NCBI RefSeq assembly: GCF_000010425.1
Contig: NC_008618.1
Span: 923,946 to 987,945 of the forward strand
Length of the DNA: 64,000 bases
Direction of reading: 5' to 3'
Source of the DNA: Bifidobacterium adolescentis ATCC 15703
GTDB lineage: Bacteria > Actinomycetota > Actinomycetes > Actinomycetales > Bifidobacteriaceae
In this document: in pieces, positions 8,862-19,340 of the stretch
How positions within the stretch are numbered: position 1 is the stretch's first letter
How the letters are laid out: every line of letters begins with the position of its first letter
The notes under the pieces: model-generated
What the model saw: only the letters and a program-made list of their open reading frames with translations
Databases searched by the model: none
What the model was told of the DNA's origin: nothing
Program-made: the position numbers and the translations under genes

Positions 8862-8912
8862 CCGGCGCCACAAGCGCCGGAGACCAATAACCGCTGGCCG
8901 CCTTTGGGTGGC
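8862..8912 (+). promoter_or_regulatory. Two stem-loops in the ilvE 5' leader
   Basis: Stem 1 is CCGGCGC (8862-8868) with GCGCCGG (8874-8880). Stem 2 is GCCGCC (8897-8902) with GGTGGC (8907-8912). Both lie within 75 bp of the ilvE start. Neither has a U-tract, so they are not intrinsic terminators. They could tune translation or mRNA stability. Confidence 0.4.
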
Positions 8913-8936
8913 TGATGCAACTAGAAGAAGTAAAGA

Positions 8937-10064
8937 ATGACTGAACAGAATCATCACGATCCGGCGGAGCTTGACAAGCTCGCTGAGAAGTTCACCGTGC
9001 TCCCGAACGACAATCCGGCATCCGACGCCAAGCGCGCCGAACTCATCGACAAGCCGGCCTTCGGTCAGGTCTTCTCCGACAATATGGCCCACATGACCTG
9101 GACCAAGGGTGAAGGCTGGTCCGACCGTCGCATCGAGCCGTACGCGCCGCTGAAGATGGATCCGGGCGCATCTGTTCTGCATTACGCCCAGGAATGCTTC
9201 GAAGGTCTGAAGGCCTACCGTCACGCCGACGGCTCCACCTGGCTGTTCCGCCCGGACGCGAACGCCGAGCGTTTCCAGAACTCCGCCAAGCGCCTGTACC
9301 TGCCGGAACTGCCGATCGACGACTTCATCGGCTCTGTCGCGGCACTGGTCAAGCGTGATGTGAACTGGGTTCCGTCCCGTCGCGAATACACGCTGTACAT
9401 GCGTCCGTTCATGTTCGCTTCCGAGCCGTTCCTTGGTGTGCGCGCTCCGCAGGAAGTGGATTATTGCGTGATCGCCTCCCCGTCCGGCCCGTACTTCCCG
9501 GGCGGCGTGAAGCCGGTCAGCATCTGGGTCGAGGACAAGTGGTTCCGCACCGGCCCTGGCGGCACTGGCTTCGCCAAGTGCGGCGGCAACTACGCAGCCT
9601 CTCTGCTCGGTGAATACACCGGCATCGACCATGGCTGCCAGCAGGTGTGCTTCGTCGACGCCGCCACCAAGACCTACCTGGAGGAGCTTGGCGGCATGAA
9701 CATGATGGTCGTGCACAAGGACGGCCACGTGGAAACCCCGTCCCTGACCGGCAACATCCTGCCGGGCGTGACCCGCCGCTCCCTGATCCAGCTCATCCAG
9801 GACAACGGCCACGATGTGGTCGAGACCATGATCGCCCTGGATCAGCTGCTTGAGGACATCAAGTCCGGCGAAGTCACCGAGGTGTTCGCCTGCGGTACCG
9901 CCGCCATCATCACCCCGATCGGTCGCTTCAAGTCCGAGAAGTTCGATGTGACCGTCGCCGACGGCGGTTCCGGCGAGTTCACCCTCGCACTGCGCAACCA
10001 GCTGCTCGGCATCCAGCTTGGCGAGATCGAAGACCCACACAACTGGATGTGGAAGGTCTGCTGA
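8937..10064 (+). CDS. ilvE: Branched-chain amino acid aminotransferase
   Basis: This 375-residue class IV PLP aminotransferase transfers the amino group between glutamate and the 2-oxo acids of valine, leucine and isoleucine. The PLP lysine is Lys214 in FAKCGGNYA, and the NILPGVTRRS and CGTAAIITP motifs of the family follow. Length and order match the long (about 360-residue) BCAT type. The ATG at 8937 has a weak AGAAGTAAAG ribosome-binding site. The gene is alone, with two leader stem-loops upstream and a terminator downstream. Confidence 0.95.
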   Translation: MTEQNHHDPAELDKLAEKFTVLPNDNPASDAKRAELIDKPAFGQVFSDNMAHMTWTKGEGWSDRRIEPYAPLKMDPGASVLHYAQECFEGLKAYRHADGSTWLFRPDANAERFQNSAKRLYLPELPIDDFIGSVAALVKRDVNWVPSRREYTLYMRPFMFASEPFLGVRAPQEVDYCVIASPSGPYFPGGVKPVSIWVEDKWFRTGPGGTGFAKCGGNYAASLLGEYTGIDHGCQQVCFVDAATKTYLEELGGMNMMVVHKDGHVETPSLTGNILPGVTRRSLIQLIQDNGHDVVETMIALDQLLEDIKSGEVTEVFACGTAAIITPIGRFKSEKFDVTVADGGSGEFTLALRNQLLGIQLGEIEDPHNWMWKVC

Positions 10065-10108
10065 TTTTCCCGTTAGCGATTATTAGCTGACATATAGCTG
10101 TAATGGCC

Positions 10109-10184
10109 GCCGGAGGGTGGCGCGTGCTTCAGGCCAAGTTCACATGGTCTGACAATGTACGTGCCGCCCTCCGGCTCTTTTATT
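10109..10184 (+). terminator. Intrinsic terminator of ilvE, long loop
   Basis: GCCGGAGGG (10109-10117) pairs with CCCTCCGGC (10167-10175), and CTCTTTTATT follows. The 49-base loop contains further short pairing (GGC/GCC). The large apical part is unusual for an intrinsic terminator. Confidence 0.65.
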
Positions 10185-10258
10185 GCAGCTCTTGCCCCAT
10201 ATTGTGCTATTTTTAACAGCTGGTTGGAAAAGAAATATGTGAGGGAAGGGGAGTGGCC

Positions 10259-10999
10259 ATGGAAGTGGCGCTGGAAAGCAACGGCTTCTTCATAGGTATC
10301 GAATATCTGGCGACCTTCTGCTGCGGCATGGTCGGCGGGCTCGCCGCCGTACGCAAAGGCTATGATATTTTTGCGATTCTTGTCACCACATGGCTCACCG
10401 CATTGGGTGGCGGCATCATTCGTGATGTGCTGCTCGGAGCGCTTCCTCCCGCAGGCGTCTCCGACAAAGGGCTGGTGATCACCGCACTGCTCGCAGCTGT
10501 GGCCGTAGCCATCATTTATCCCGAAGTCGACAAGCTCAAATGGTCCATGCTGTCATTGGACGCGCTGGCATTGGGCCTTTACGCCGTCAACGGCACATCC
10601 AAAGCCATGATGTACCACATGTCCGGCACCACGGCAGTGTTCCTGGGCATGTTCACGGCACTTGGCGGCGGACTCATCCGTGACATGCTCATCAACGAGG
10701 TGCCCATGGTGATCCGCGACAAGCATTGGTACGCGGTGCCTTCAGCCGTTGGATGCGTATTGACGGTACTCGTATGTAAAGGAGTGAACGAGGGAATCGT
10801 CAGTTTTCCCGCCGAAGTCGTGCTTGATGTGCTGATTGTAGTGCTGGTGGTGGCCATGCGGCTTATCTCCGTGTTTTTCGACATTCAATTGCCGGGGGCT
10901 TTGGCCAGGCATAACACCTACCTGCCGAGCGAAGCCAAATATCTCAAACGTCCGGTCATCCATCCCGATCGGAATGATGACGATATCAAGCGTAAGTGA
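10259..10999 (+). CDS. TRIC/UPF0126 family putative cation channel
   Basis: This 246-residue membrane protein has two homologous halves, each with a GGGxIRD motif: GGGIIRD near residue 56 and GGGLIRD near residue 138. This is the hallmark of UPF0126/YadS proteins, the prokaryotic relatives of trimeric intracellular cation channels. About seven membrane helices are expected. The ATG at 10259 is preferred, with AAGGGG about seven bases upstream; a GTG at 10253 would add two residues. The physiological ion is unknown. Confidence 0.85.
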   Translation: MEVALESNGFFIGIEYLATFCCGMVGGLAAVRKGYDIFAILVTTWLTALGGGIIRDVLLGALPPAGVSDKGLVITALLAAVAVAIIYPEVDKLKWSMLSLDALALGLYAVNGTSKAMMYHMSGTTAVFLGMFTALGGGLIRDMLINEVPMVIRDKHWYAVPSAVGCVLTVLVCKGVNEGIVSFPAEVVLDVLIVVLVVAMRLISVFFDIQLPGALARHNTYLPSEAKYLKRPVIHPDRNDDDIKRK

Positions 11000-11024
11000 G
11001 CATTTTCAACAGAGCACGAAATGT

Positions 11025-11066
11025 AAAAAAGAAGAAGCCCCGCAGGTTTTCCTGCGGGGCTTCTTA
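11025..11066 (-). terminator. Intrinsic terminator of rpsT
   Basis: A perfect 15-bp stem (11032-11046 with 11051-11065) closes a four-base loop. Read on the minus strand it is followed by TTTTTT, so it serves rpsT. It may also stop transcripts arriving from the convergent TRIC gene. Confidence 0.9.
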
Positions 11067-11087
11067 CAAGCTGTGAGTTACGAAAAC

Positions 11088-11348
11088 TCAGAGAGCGTTG
11101 ATGGCCACAGCGAGACCGGACTTGCGGTTGGCAGCCTGGTTCTTGTGGATCACGCCAGCGCCGGCGGCCTTGTCGAGCTTCTGGGCTGCGACCTTGTAGG
11201 CGGCTTCGGCGGCGGCCTTATCGCCAGCGGCGATGGCTTCGCGGGTGGCGCGAACGGCAGTCTTCAGGCTGGACTTCACGGCCACGTTACGCTTGTGCGC
11301 CTTCTCGTTGGTGAGAACGCGCTTCTTCTGCGACTTGATGTTTGCCAC
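11088..11348 (-). CDS. rpsT: 30S ribosomal protein S20
   Basis: This 86-residue basic, alanine- and lysine-rich protein begins [16 protein letters not shown], the S20 signature, and has the family length. S20 binds 16S rRNA and helps assemble the 30S subunit. The AGAAATAGTG-like leader gives a weak ribosome-binding site before the ATG. It is divergent from lepA and ends just before a strong terminator. Confidence 0.97.
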   Translation of the reverse strand: MANIKSQKKRVLTNEKAHKRNVAVKSSLKTAVRATREAIAAGDKAAAEAAYKVAAQKLDKAAGAGVIHKNQAANRKSGLAVAINAL

Positions 11349-11504
11349 TATTTCTCCAAACGACGTTTGCTATAAGGACATACAAACGATGATGATAACA
11401 TGGCACGCGGATAAATCGCCAATGCGTATAAGAGTGTCGCGGAAGGACATGCCGACACTACCAGTTAGAATCGTTTGCGTCGAATATTTCCAGAGGAGGA
11501 TGGC

Positions 11505-13385
11505 GTGGGGCAGCAGCATAATCAGCCCGGGTACACCGATCAGTCGTTGATCCGCAACTTTTGCATCATCGCGCATATCGATCACGGCAAATCAACGGTG
11601 GCGGACCGTATTCTGCAGTTGAGTGGCATCGTGCCGGAGCGCGAGATGCGCGATCGCTTCCTCGACCGCATGGATATCGAGCAGGAACGCGGCATCACCA
11701 TCAAATCGCAGGCCGTGCGCGTGCCGTGGACGGTTGACGGCACCGAATACACACTCGGCATGATTGATACCCCCGGCCATGTGGACTTCACATACGAGGT
11801 GTCCCGAGCGTTGGCCGCATGCGAGGGTGCGGTGCTGCTTGTCGACGCCACGCAGGGCATTGAAGCGCAGACGCTGTCCAACCTGTATATGGCCATCGAC
11901 CATGATCTGGCCATCATCCCCGTGCTCAACAAAATCGACCTGCCCAGCGCCGAACCCGACAAGCATGCCGAGGAAATCGCCGGCCTGATTGGTTGTGACC
12001 CGTCCGACGTGTTGCGCGTCTCCGGCAAAACCGGAGAAGGCGTCGCCGAACTGCTCGACCGTATCGTCGCCGAAGTGCCCGCGCCGACGGGCAATCCGGA
12101 CGCGCCTGCCCGCGCGCTCATTTTCGACTCCGTATACGACTCCTATCGTGGCATCGTCACTTACATTCGTATGGTCGACGGTGAACTGAAATCGCGCGAG
12201 AAGCTGCACATGATGGGTATCGGCATGACGCATGACCCCATCGAAATCGGCGTGATCAGCCCCGACATGATGCCCACCAAGGCGCTTGGCGCAGGAGAGG
12301 TCGGCTATGTGATCACCGGAGCGAAAGACGTCAGCCAGTCCAAGGTGGGCGACACCATCACCTCCGCCATAAATCCGGCTACCGAGCCGCTCGAAGGCTA
12401 CCGTGATCCGCAACCAATGGTCTACGCCGGCCTGTTCCCAATCGACAACGCGCAATATCCGGAACTGCGCGAGGCGCTTGACAAGCTCAAGCTCAACGAC
12501 GCGGCCCTCATCTACGAACCGGAAACCTCCGTGGCGTTGGGCTTCGGCTTTCGTTGCGGCTTCCTGGGCTTGCTGCACATGGAGATCGTCACCGAACGTT
12601 TGAGCCGCGAATTCGACCTTGACCTGATCTCCACCGCGCCGAACGTGCCGTACGAGGTCACCGCGGAAGACAATTCCGTGCATCGCGTCACCAATCCGAG
12701 CGAATTCCCCGAAGGCAAGATCAAGAAGATCGTCGAACCGATGGTTGCCGCCGACATCATCACGCCGAAGGATTTCATCGGTGCGGTGATGGACCTGTGC
12801 CAAGACCACCGTGGCCAGATGGGCACCATGGAATACATTTCCGCCGACCGTGTGGAAATGCATTACCGTATTCCACTCGCCGAAATCGTCTTCGACTTCT
12901 TCGACCAACTGAAGAGCCGTACCAAGGGGTATGCGTCGCTCGACTACCACGAGGATGGCGAACAGTCCGCCGATCTGGTGAAGGTCGACATCCTTATTCA
13001 AGGCGAGAAAGTCGATGCGTTCAGCGCCATCGTGCACCGTGACAAGGCGTACAGCTATGGCGTGATGATGACCAAGAAGCTGCGTGAGCTCATTCCGCGT
13101 CAGCAGTTCGAGATTCCCATCCAGGCTGCCATCGGTTCTCGAATCATCGCACGCGAAACCATCCGCGCCCTGCGCAAGGACGTGCTCGCCAAGTGTTACG
13201 GCGGCGACATCTCCCGTAAGCGTAAGCTGCTCGAAAAGCAGAAGGCCGGCAAGAAGCGTATGAAGATGCTCGGCCATGTGGAAGTGCCGCAGGAGGCGTT
13301 CATCGCAGCCCTGTCCACCGGCGAAGCGGGCAACGACCGCGACACCAAGGACAAGATTCGCGCCGCGCAGAAGTCCGAAGGCTGA
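11505..13385 (+). CDS. lepA: Translation elongation factor 4 (LepA)
   Basis: This 626-residue translational GTPase has G1 [10 protein letters not shown]3 DTPGH and G4 NKID, then the EF4-specific C-terminal domain with HRDKAY and [10 protein letters not shown]4 acts on stalled or mistranslocated ribosomes. The GTG at 11505 is chosen because GAGGAGG lies five to eleven bases upstream; a TTG-led extension from 11475 would read through that ribosome-binding site. hemW starts 7 bp after the stop, giving the common lepA-hemW pair. Confidence 0.95.
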   Translation: MGQQHNQPGYTDQSLIRNFCIIAHIDHGKSTVADRILQLSGIVPEREMRDRFLDRMDIEQERGITIKSQAVRVPWTVDGTEYTLGMIDTPGHVDFTYEVSRALAACEGAVLLVDATQGIEAQTLSNLYMAIDHDLAIIPVLNKIDLPSAEPDKHAEEIAGLIGCDPSDVLRVSGKTGEGVAELLDRIVAEVPAPTGNPDAPARALIFDSVYDSYRGIVTYIRMVDGELKSREKLHMMGIGMTHDPIEIGVISPDMMPTKALGAGEVGYVITGAKDVSQSKVGDTITSAINPATEPLEGYRDPQPMVYAGLFPIDNAQYPELREALDKLKLNDAALIYEPETSVALGFGFRCGFLGLLHMEIVTERLSREFDLDLISTAPNVPYEVTAEDNSVHRVTNPSEFPEGKIKKIVEPMVAADIITPKDFIGAVMDLCQDHRGQMGTMEYISADRVEMHYRIPLAEIVFDFFDQLKSRTKGYASLDYHEDGEQSADLVKVDILIQGEKVDAFSAIVHRDKAYSYGVMMTKKLRELIPRQQFEIPIQAAIGSRIIARETIRALRKDVLAKCYGGDISRKRKLLEKQKAGKKRMKMLGHVEVPQEAFIAALSTGEAGNDRDTKDKIRAAQKSEG

Positions 13386-13392
13386 GCCTTTC

Positions 13393-14556
13393 GTGACGTT
13401 CGAAATCTACATTCATGTTCCGTTTTGCTTACGTCGCTGCGGCTATTGCGACTTCAACACCTACACGGCCGTGGACATGGGCGCGGGCGCGTCACGCGGC
13501 AACTACGCGAACATGGTTATCCGCGAAATGGCGATTGTCCGCGATTGGCAGACAACGCACGGTATCAACGAGCCGAAGGTGGCAACCGTCTTCTTCGGCG
13601 GCGGTACGCCGACCACACTCAAGGCAAGCGATTTGGTCGCCATGCTGGATGCGGTACGCGCCACATGGGGCATCGCCGATGACGCGGAAATCACCACCGA
13701 AGCGAATCCCGACACGGTGAATGCCGACTATGTGAAAGAACTCGCAGACGGCGGTTTCAATCGTATTTCCTTCGGCATGCAATCCGCGGTACCGCATGTG
13801 CTTGCAACGCTCGACCGTACGCATACGCCGGAAAACGTCGCTGCCGGAATCGCAGCGGCCAATGCAGCAGGCATGCGTTCCAGCGTCGATCTGATCTACG
13901 GCGCGCCGGGGGAGAGCCTTGACGATTGGCGCACATCCGTCCGCACCGCCATCGATTTGGGCGTCAACCATATTTCCGCATATGCGCTCACCATCGCGCC
14001 GAATACGAAAATGGGACGACGGATCGCGGCGGGCACGTTGTCGAGACCGGACGATGACGACGAAGCGAACAAATACGAAATCGCCGACACGATGTTCACC
14101 GAAGCCGGCCTCGAATGGTATGAGATTAGCAATTGGGCTCGTCCTGGATACGAGTCGCAACACAACCTTGGCTATTGGAGGAACGTCGATTGGGCCGGTC
14201 TCGGTCCCGGTGCGCATTCGCATTATGGCGATTGCGAAGACGGCAAAGGATTGCGCTCCTGGGATATCGCGCATCCGCGATTGTGGGGCACCGCCATCAA
14301 TGAGGGCAATGTGCCATGGGCCGGCAGTGAACGCATCACTGCCGACGAGGACATCGAAGAGACCATCATGTTGGGCCTGCGCATTCGTGAAGGACTCGAC
14401 ACCAGACAATTCAGCCACTTGATTCCTGAGCAAAAATGGATTGAGCTTGAGCACGACGGGCTGATCACAATGCTTGATGGCCGCGCCATACCCACTTTGC
14501 GAGGCCGACTGCTCAACGACACCATCATCACGGAGCTGTTGGAAACACTGGACTGA
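13393..14556 (+). CDS. hemW: Radical SAM family heme chaperone HemW
   Basis: This 387-residue radical SAM protein has the [4Fe-4S] motif CLRRCGYC (Cys12, Cys16, Cys19) and the FGGGTPT segment that contacts S-adenosylmethionine. It resembles HemN, but the lepA linkage and length favour HemW, which inserts or carries heme rather than oxidising coproporphyrinogen. The GTG at 13393 starts immediately before TFEIYIHVPF, the conserved family N-terminus. It is the second gene of the lepA operon. No clear terminator follows. Confidence 0.9.
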   Translation: MTFEIYIHVPFCLRRCGYCDFNTYTAVDMGAGASRGNYANMVIREMAIVRDWQTTHGINEPKVATVFFGGGTPTTLKASDLVAMLDAVRATWGIADDAEITTEANPDTVNADYVKELADGGFNRISFGMQSAVPHVLATLDRTHTPENVAAGIAAANAAGMRSSVDLIYGAPGESLDDWRTSVRTAIDLGVNHISAYALTIAPNTKMGRRIAAGTLSRPDDDDEANKYEIADTMFTEAGLEWYEISNWARPGYESQHNLGYWRNVDWAGLGPGAHSHYGDCEDGKGLRSWDIAHPRLWGTAINEGNVPWAGSERITADEDIEETIMLGLRIREGLDTRQFSHLIPEQKWIELEHDGLITMLDGRAIPTLRGRLLNDTIITELLETLD

Positions 14557-14641
14557 CCGGGTTAATGAGCATAAGTGAAGTGCGTGCGCATGAGCATGAC
14601 ATGCGAAGTATGCGTTCATGGGCTAAATCCTCTGCGAGGCA

Positions 14642-14670
14642 TTGACAAAAATAGCCATTCGTTATATGGA
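14642..14670 (+). promoter_or_regulatory. Putative promoter of gltBD
   Basis: A consensus -35 TTGACA (14642-14647) is followed by TTATATGGA at 14662-14670, offering a -10 (TATATG or TATGGA) at 15-17 bp spacing. It is about 100 bp upstream of the gltB GTG. The -10 is weak, so an activator is possible. Confidence 0.45.
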
Positions 14671-14767
14671 CACGTGCAACGTTGCCGACATAATGGCGCG
14701 GTATTCTAAACCACGCATTAAAGAACCGCAAGACTTTTCTTGCCCAAAAACATTGAAGGTGGTTTCG

Positions 14768-17700
14768 GTGACTTTCCACGCCCCGTTAGATCTGACGATC
14801 CATGATTCCCAAGGTATGTACGATCCTGGAGCCGAGCATGACGCTTGCGGCGTGGGTATGGTCACCACCCTCAACAAGCGTCCGGAACGCAAGATCGTCG
14901 ATGACGCCATCGAGGTGCTGGTCAATCTGAACCATCGTGGTGCCGTGGGCGCCGAGGAGAACACGGGCGACGGCGCAGGCATTCTCATGAGTATGCCTGA
15001 CGAATTCATGCGTGCCACCGCCGGTGTGGAGCTTCCTGAAGAAGGCCATTACGCCGCGGGCATCGCCTTCTTGGATCGCGACATCGCCACTTCCGGCCAG
15101 CAGGAGCAGGCCATTTCCAAGATCGTGCGCGAAGAGGGCCTCGAAGTGCTCGCATGGCGCGTCGTACCCACCAATCCGGACGGACTCGGCCTGCAGTCGT
15201 TGGCCAGCATGCCGGCGTTCAAGACGCTGGTCGTGGCCGATCCGGAAGGCGAACTCGGTGGCATCGAGCTCGATCGCAAGACCTTCCGCATCCGCAAGCG
15301 TGTGGAACATGAGGTGGGCATCTACTTCGCGTCCCTGTCCGCACGCACCATCACCTACAAGGGCATGCTCACCACCATGCAGCTCAAGCCCTTCTTCCTG
15401 GACCTGTCCGACGAGCGCATGAAGGCGAAAATCGCCATCGTGCATTCCCGCTTCTCCACCAACACGTTCCCAAGCTGGCCGCTGGCACAGCCGTTCCGCC
15501 AGCTGGCGCACAACGGCGAGATCAACACCATCCAAGGCAACCGCAACTGGCTGTCCGCACGTGAAGGCCGACTGAGTTCCGAACTGCTCGGTGAATTCAA
15601 GCCGCTGCTGCCGATCGCCACCTCCGGCTATTCCGATTCCGGCACTTTCGACGAATGCCTCGAACTGCTGCACCTCGCCGGCCGTTCCATGCCGCACGCC
15701 ATCTCCATGATGCTGCCGCCGGCATGGGAGAACAACGACCAGCTCGATCCGGACGTCAAGGCTTTCTACGAATACAACAACACGCTGATCGAACCATGGG
15801 ATGGCCCGGCGCACATCATCTTCACCGACGGCACCCAGGTCGGCGCACTGCTCGACCGCAACGGCTTCCGCCCGGGACGTTGGCAGGTCACCGATGACGG
15901 CTACGTCGTGCTCGCGTCCGAAACCGGTGTGCTGCCGGAAGTCGCCGAGGAGCATATCGTCACCAAGGGCCGTCTGGAACCGGGCAAGATGTTCCTCGTC
16001 GACACCGACGAGGGTCGCATCATCCCCGACGAGGAAATCAAGAAGACTCTTGCCAGCCAGCACCCCTACCGCAAGTGGGTGGAAGGCAACTCCGTGGAAT
16101 TGAGTCAGCTGCCCAAGCGCGAGCACGTCAACCACTCCGGTCAGTCCGTGCAGCGTCGTCAGCGCGCCTTCGGCTACACCGAGGAAGATCTGAAGCTGCT
16201 GCTCGCCCCAATGGCCAACACCGGCAAGGAGCCGCTCGGCTCCATGGGCAACGATACGCCGCTCGCCGCGCTGTCCAAGCACAGCCGCATGCTGTTCGAT
16301 TACTTCACCCAGAAGTTCGCGCAAGTCACCAACCCGCCGCTCGACTGGGAACGTGAGAAGATCGTGACCAGCCTCGAATCCGCCATCGGTCCCGAGCCGA
16401 ACCTGCTGGCCGATTCCGAACTGCACGCCAAGAAGATCCTCATCCCGCTGCCGGTGCTCAACTCCGACGAGATGGCACAGCTCAAGCGCCTCGACCGCGC
16501 CAAGATTCTCGGTGGCTATTACAAGCCGTTCATCGTCAAGGGCCTTTACCAGGTGGCCGGCGGCGGACAGGCACTGAAGGACCGTCTTGACGAGATCTTC
16601 CAGGAGATCGACGAGGCGATTGAGAACGGTGCCAACTTCCTGGTGCTGTCCGACCGCGATTCCAACTATGCGTGGGGTCCGATTCCATCGTTGCTGCTCA
16701 CTTCCGCAGTGCAGCACCATCTGCTGCGCCGCCACACGCGTACGCAGATCTCCATGGTGGTCGAAGCCGGCGATGTACGCGAAATCCACCATGTGGCACT
16801 GCTGATCGCCTATGGCGCTGCCGCGGTGAACCCGTATCTGGCATTCGAATCCGTCGAAGACCTCTCCCGCAAGGGCTACCTCAAGGTCGACGCGGAAACC
16901 GCCGTGAAGAACCTGACCCGCGCGCTGTCCACCGGCGTGCTCAAGATCATGGCCAAGATGGGTGTCTCCACCATCATGAGCTACCGTGGCGCGCAGCTGT
17001 TCGAAGCGGTCGGCCTCAACAAGGACGTCATCGACGAGTACTTCACCGGCACCACGTCCCGTGTGGGCGGCGTCGGCCTCGACGAGCTCGCCGAGGAAGT
17101 CGCCAGCCGCCATCGCGTGGCGTATCCGACCCAATGGACCGCCCGCCCGCACCGCAACCTGCGTACCGGCGGCGACTACAAGTGGCGTCGTACCGGCGAG
17201 GACCATCTGAACGATCCGGAAGCCATCTTCCTGCTGCAGCAGTCCACCCAGCGCGGCGACTACAACCTGTTCAAGAAGTACTCGAACCACATCAACGACA
17301 CCTCCAACCGTCTGATGACGCTGCGTGGCCTGATGAAGTTCAAGTCCACTCGCAAGCCGATCGACATTTCCGAAGTCGAGCCGGCCAGCGAAATCGTCAA
17401 GCGTTTCTCCACCGGCGCCATGAGCTACGGCTCCATCTCCCAGGAGGCGCATGAGACGCTCGCCATTGCCATGAACACGATTGGCGCACGCTCCAACTCC
17501 GGTGAAGGCGGCGAATCCGAGGATCGTATCAACGATCCGCTGCGCTACAGCAAGATCAAGCAGATTGCTTCGGCCCGCTTCGGTGTGACCAGCGACTATC
17601 TGGTGCATGCCACCGACCTGCAGATCAAGCTCGCCCAGGGCGCGAAGCCTGGCGAAGGTGGCCACCTGCCGGGAGCCAAGGTTCCGCCGTGGATCGCCAA

Positions 17701-19339
17701 GGTACGTCACGCCACCCCGGGCGTGGAGCTCATCTCCCCACCGCCGCACCACGACATCTACTCCATTGAGGATCTGAAGCAGCTGATCAACGATGCGAAG
17801 ATGGCCAATCCGAAGGCCCGCATCCACGTCAAGCTCGTCTCCGAATTCGGCGTCGGCACCATCGCTGCCGGCGTGGCCAAGTGCCATGCCGATGTGGTGC
17901 TGATTTCCGGCTATGACGGCGGCACCGGCGCGGCTCCGCTCAACGCCATCAAGCATGCCGGCACCCCGTGGGAGATCGGCCTGTCCGAAACCCAGCAGAC
18001 GCTGGTTCTGAACGGCCTGCGTTCCCGCATCACCGTGCAGTGCGACGGCGAGCTCAAGACCGGTCGCGACGTGGTGATCGCCGCGCTGCTTGGCGCCGAG
18101 GAATTCGGCTTCGCCACCGCCGCGCTGATCGTCGAAGGCTGCGTCATGATGCGCGCCTGCCAGAAGAACACCTGCCCGCAGGGTATCGCCACCCAGGATC
18201 CGGAGCTCCGAGCACGCTTCAAGGGCAAGCCGGAACATGTCGTCAACTTCTTCATGTTCATCGCCGAGGAAGTCCGCGAACTGCTCGCGCAGCTCGGCTT
18301 CCGCACGCTGGAAGAGGCCGTCGGCCATGTCGAATGCCTCGACCAGGACGAAGCCATCAAGCGTTGGAAGTCCGACGGCATCGACCTGAGCAACGTGCTC
18401 ATGCAGCCGGGTCCGGTTCCGGGAACCATCCTGCACAAGACGATCGATCAGAACCATGAGCTCGACAAGGCGCTCGACAACAAGCTCATCGAGCTTGCCC
18501 AGCCAGCCCTTGACAAGAAGGAGCCCGTGCGTATCGAAATGCCGATCCGCAACGTGTACCGTACGCTCGGCACCATGCTCGGCTATGAGATCACCAAGCG
18601 TTACGGCGAGGAAGGTCTGCCGGACGACACCATCGGCATGACGTTCCATGGTGCCGGCGGCCAGTCCATTGGCGCGTTCATTCCGCGTGGCGAAACCATC
18701 CGCGTCTACGGCGAAGTCAACGACTACGCGGGTAAGGGCCTGTCCGGCGGCCGCATGGTGGTCCGTCCAGAGGACGGCATCACCTTCGATCCGCACGAGA
18801 ACGTGATCGCAGGCAATGTCACCGGCTTCGGCGCGACTTCCGGCCAAATGTTCGTGGCCGGCCGCGCAGGCGAACGTTTCGCCGTACGTAACGGCGGCGC
18901 CACCTTCGTGGTGGAAGGCGTGGGCGACCACGGCTGCGAATACATGACCGGCGGTACGGTCGTGATTCTCGGCTCCACCGGCCGTAACCTCGGCGCGGGC
19001 TTCTCCGGCGGCAACGTGTACGTGCTCGACCTCGACATGAAGCAGGTCAACCCGGCGGCCGCCACCAACGGCGCGCTGCTGTTCGAGCCGCTTGACGCCG
19101 ATGCCGACAAGCTGGTGCACGGTCTCGTCAAGCAGCATGCCGAAGAGACCGGCTCCGCCTTCGCGAAGGCCCTGCTTGACGACTGGGAAAACAGCGCCAA
19201 GCGATTCACCCACATCGTTCCGAAGCACTTCCTCGCCATGCAGAAGGCGATGAAGGAAGCCGAGGAGAAGAACATCGATTTCAATACGCCCGGCGTCTGG
19301 GAACAGGTGTACGAGCAGGTTATGGAAGGAGCGCGCTGA
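14768..19339 (+). CDS. gltB: Glutamate synthase (NADPH) large subunit
   Basis: This 1523-residue protein makes two glutamates from glutamine and 2-oxoglutarate together with GltD. The class II glutaminase domain begins at Cys27 (ACGVGMV), which would become the N-terminus after removal of a 26-residue propeptide. The central and FMN-binding synthase domains follow (SGEGGES, GAKPGEGGHLPG, the 3Fe-4S cysteines of CQKNTCPQG), then the glycine-rich beta-helix domain at the C-terminus. The GTG at 14768 is chosen because GAAGGTGG precedes it and it gives the normal short propeptide. An in-frame TTG at 14642 falls on the -35 box. gltD follows after one base. Confidence 0.95.
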   Translation: MTFHAPLDLTIHDSQGMYDPGAEHDACGVGMVTTLNKRPERKIVDDAIEVLVNLNHRGAVGAEENTGDGAGILMSMPDEFMRATAGVELPEEGHYAAGIAFLDRDIATSGQQEQAISKIVREEGLEVLAWRVVPTNPDGLGLQSLASMPAFKTLVVADPEGELGGIELDRKTFRIRKRVEHEVGIYFASLSARTITYKGMLTTMQLKPFFLDLSDERMKAKIAIVHSRFSTNTFPSWPLAQPFRQLAHNGEINTIQGNRNWLSAREGRLSSELLGEFKPLLPIATSGYSDSGTFDECLELLHLAGRSMPHAISMMLPPAWENNDQLDPDVKAFYEYNNTLIEPWDGPAHIIFTDGTQVGALLDRNGFRPGRWQVTDDGYVVLASETGVLPEVAEEHIVTKGRLEPGKMFLVDTDEGRIIPDEEIKKTLASQHPYRKWVEGNSVELSQLPKREHVNHSGQSVQRRQRAFGYTEEDLKLLLAPMANTGKEPLGSMGNDTPLAALSKHSRMLFDYFTQKFAQVTNPPLDWEREKIVTSLESAIGPEPNLLADSELHAKKILIPLPVLNSDEMAQLKRLDRAKILGGYYKPFIVKGLYQVAGGGQALKDRLDEIFQEIDEAIENGANFLVLSDRDSNYAWGPIPSLLLTSAVQHHLLRRHTRTQISMVVEAGDVREIHHVALLIAYGAAAVNPYLAFESVEDLSRKGYLKVDAETAVKNLTRALSTGVLKIMAKMGVSTIMSYRGAQLFEAVGLNKDVIDEYFTGTTSRVGGVGLDELAEEVASRHRVAYPTQWTARPHRNLRTGGDYKWRRTGEDHLNDPEAIFLLQQSTQRGDYNLFKKYSNHINDTSNRLMTLRGLMKFKSTRKPIDISEVEPASEIVKRFSTGAMSYGSISQEAHETLAIAMNTIGARSNSGEGGESEDRINDPLRYSKIKQIASARFGVTSDYLVHATDLQIKLAQGAKPGEGGHLPGAKVPPWIAKVRHATPGVELISPPPHHDIYSIEDLKQLINDAKMANPKARIHVKLVSEFGVGTIAAGVAKCHADVVLISGYDGGTGAAPLNAIKHAGTPWEIGLSETQQTLVLNGLRSRITVQCDGELKTGRDVVIAALLGAEEFGFATAALIVEGCVMMRACQKNTCPQGIATQDPELRARFKGKPEHVVNFFMFIAEEVRELLAQLGFRTLEEAVGHVECLDQDEAIKRWKSDGIDLSNVLMQPGPVPGTILHKTIDQNHELDKALDNKLIELAQPALDKKEPVRIEMPIRNVYRTLGTMLGYEITKRYGEEGLPDDTIGMTFHGAGGQSIGAFIPRGETIRVYGEVNDYAGKGLSGGRMVVRPEDGITFDPHENVIAGNVTGFGATSGQMFVAGRAGERFAVRNGGATFVVEGVGDHGCEYMTGGTVVILGSTGRNLGAGFSGGNVYVLDLDMKQVNPAAATNGALLFEPLDADADKLVHGLVKQHAEETGSAFAKALLDDWENSAKRFTHIVPKHFLAMQKAMKEAEEKNIDFNTPGVWEQVYEQVMEGAR

Positions 19340-19340
19340 C

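Noticed and set aside
11592..13277. A 561-codon minus-strand frame opposite lepA
   Set aside because: Antisense shadow of lepA.
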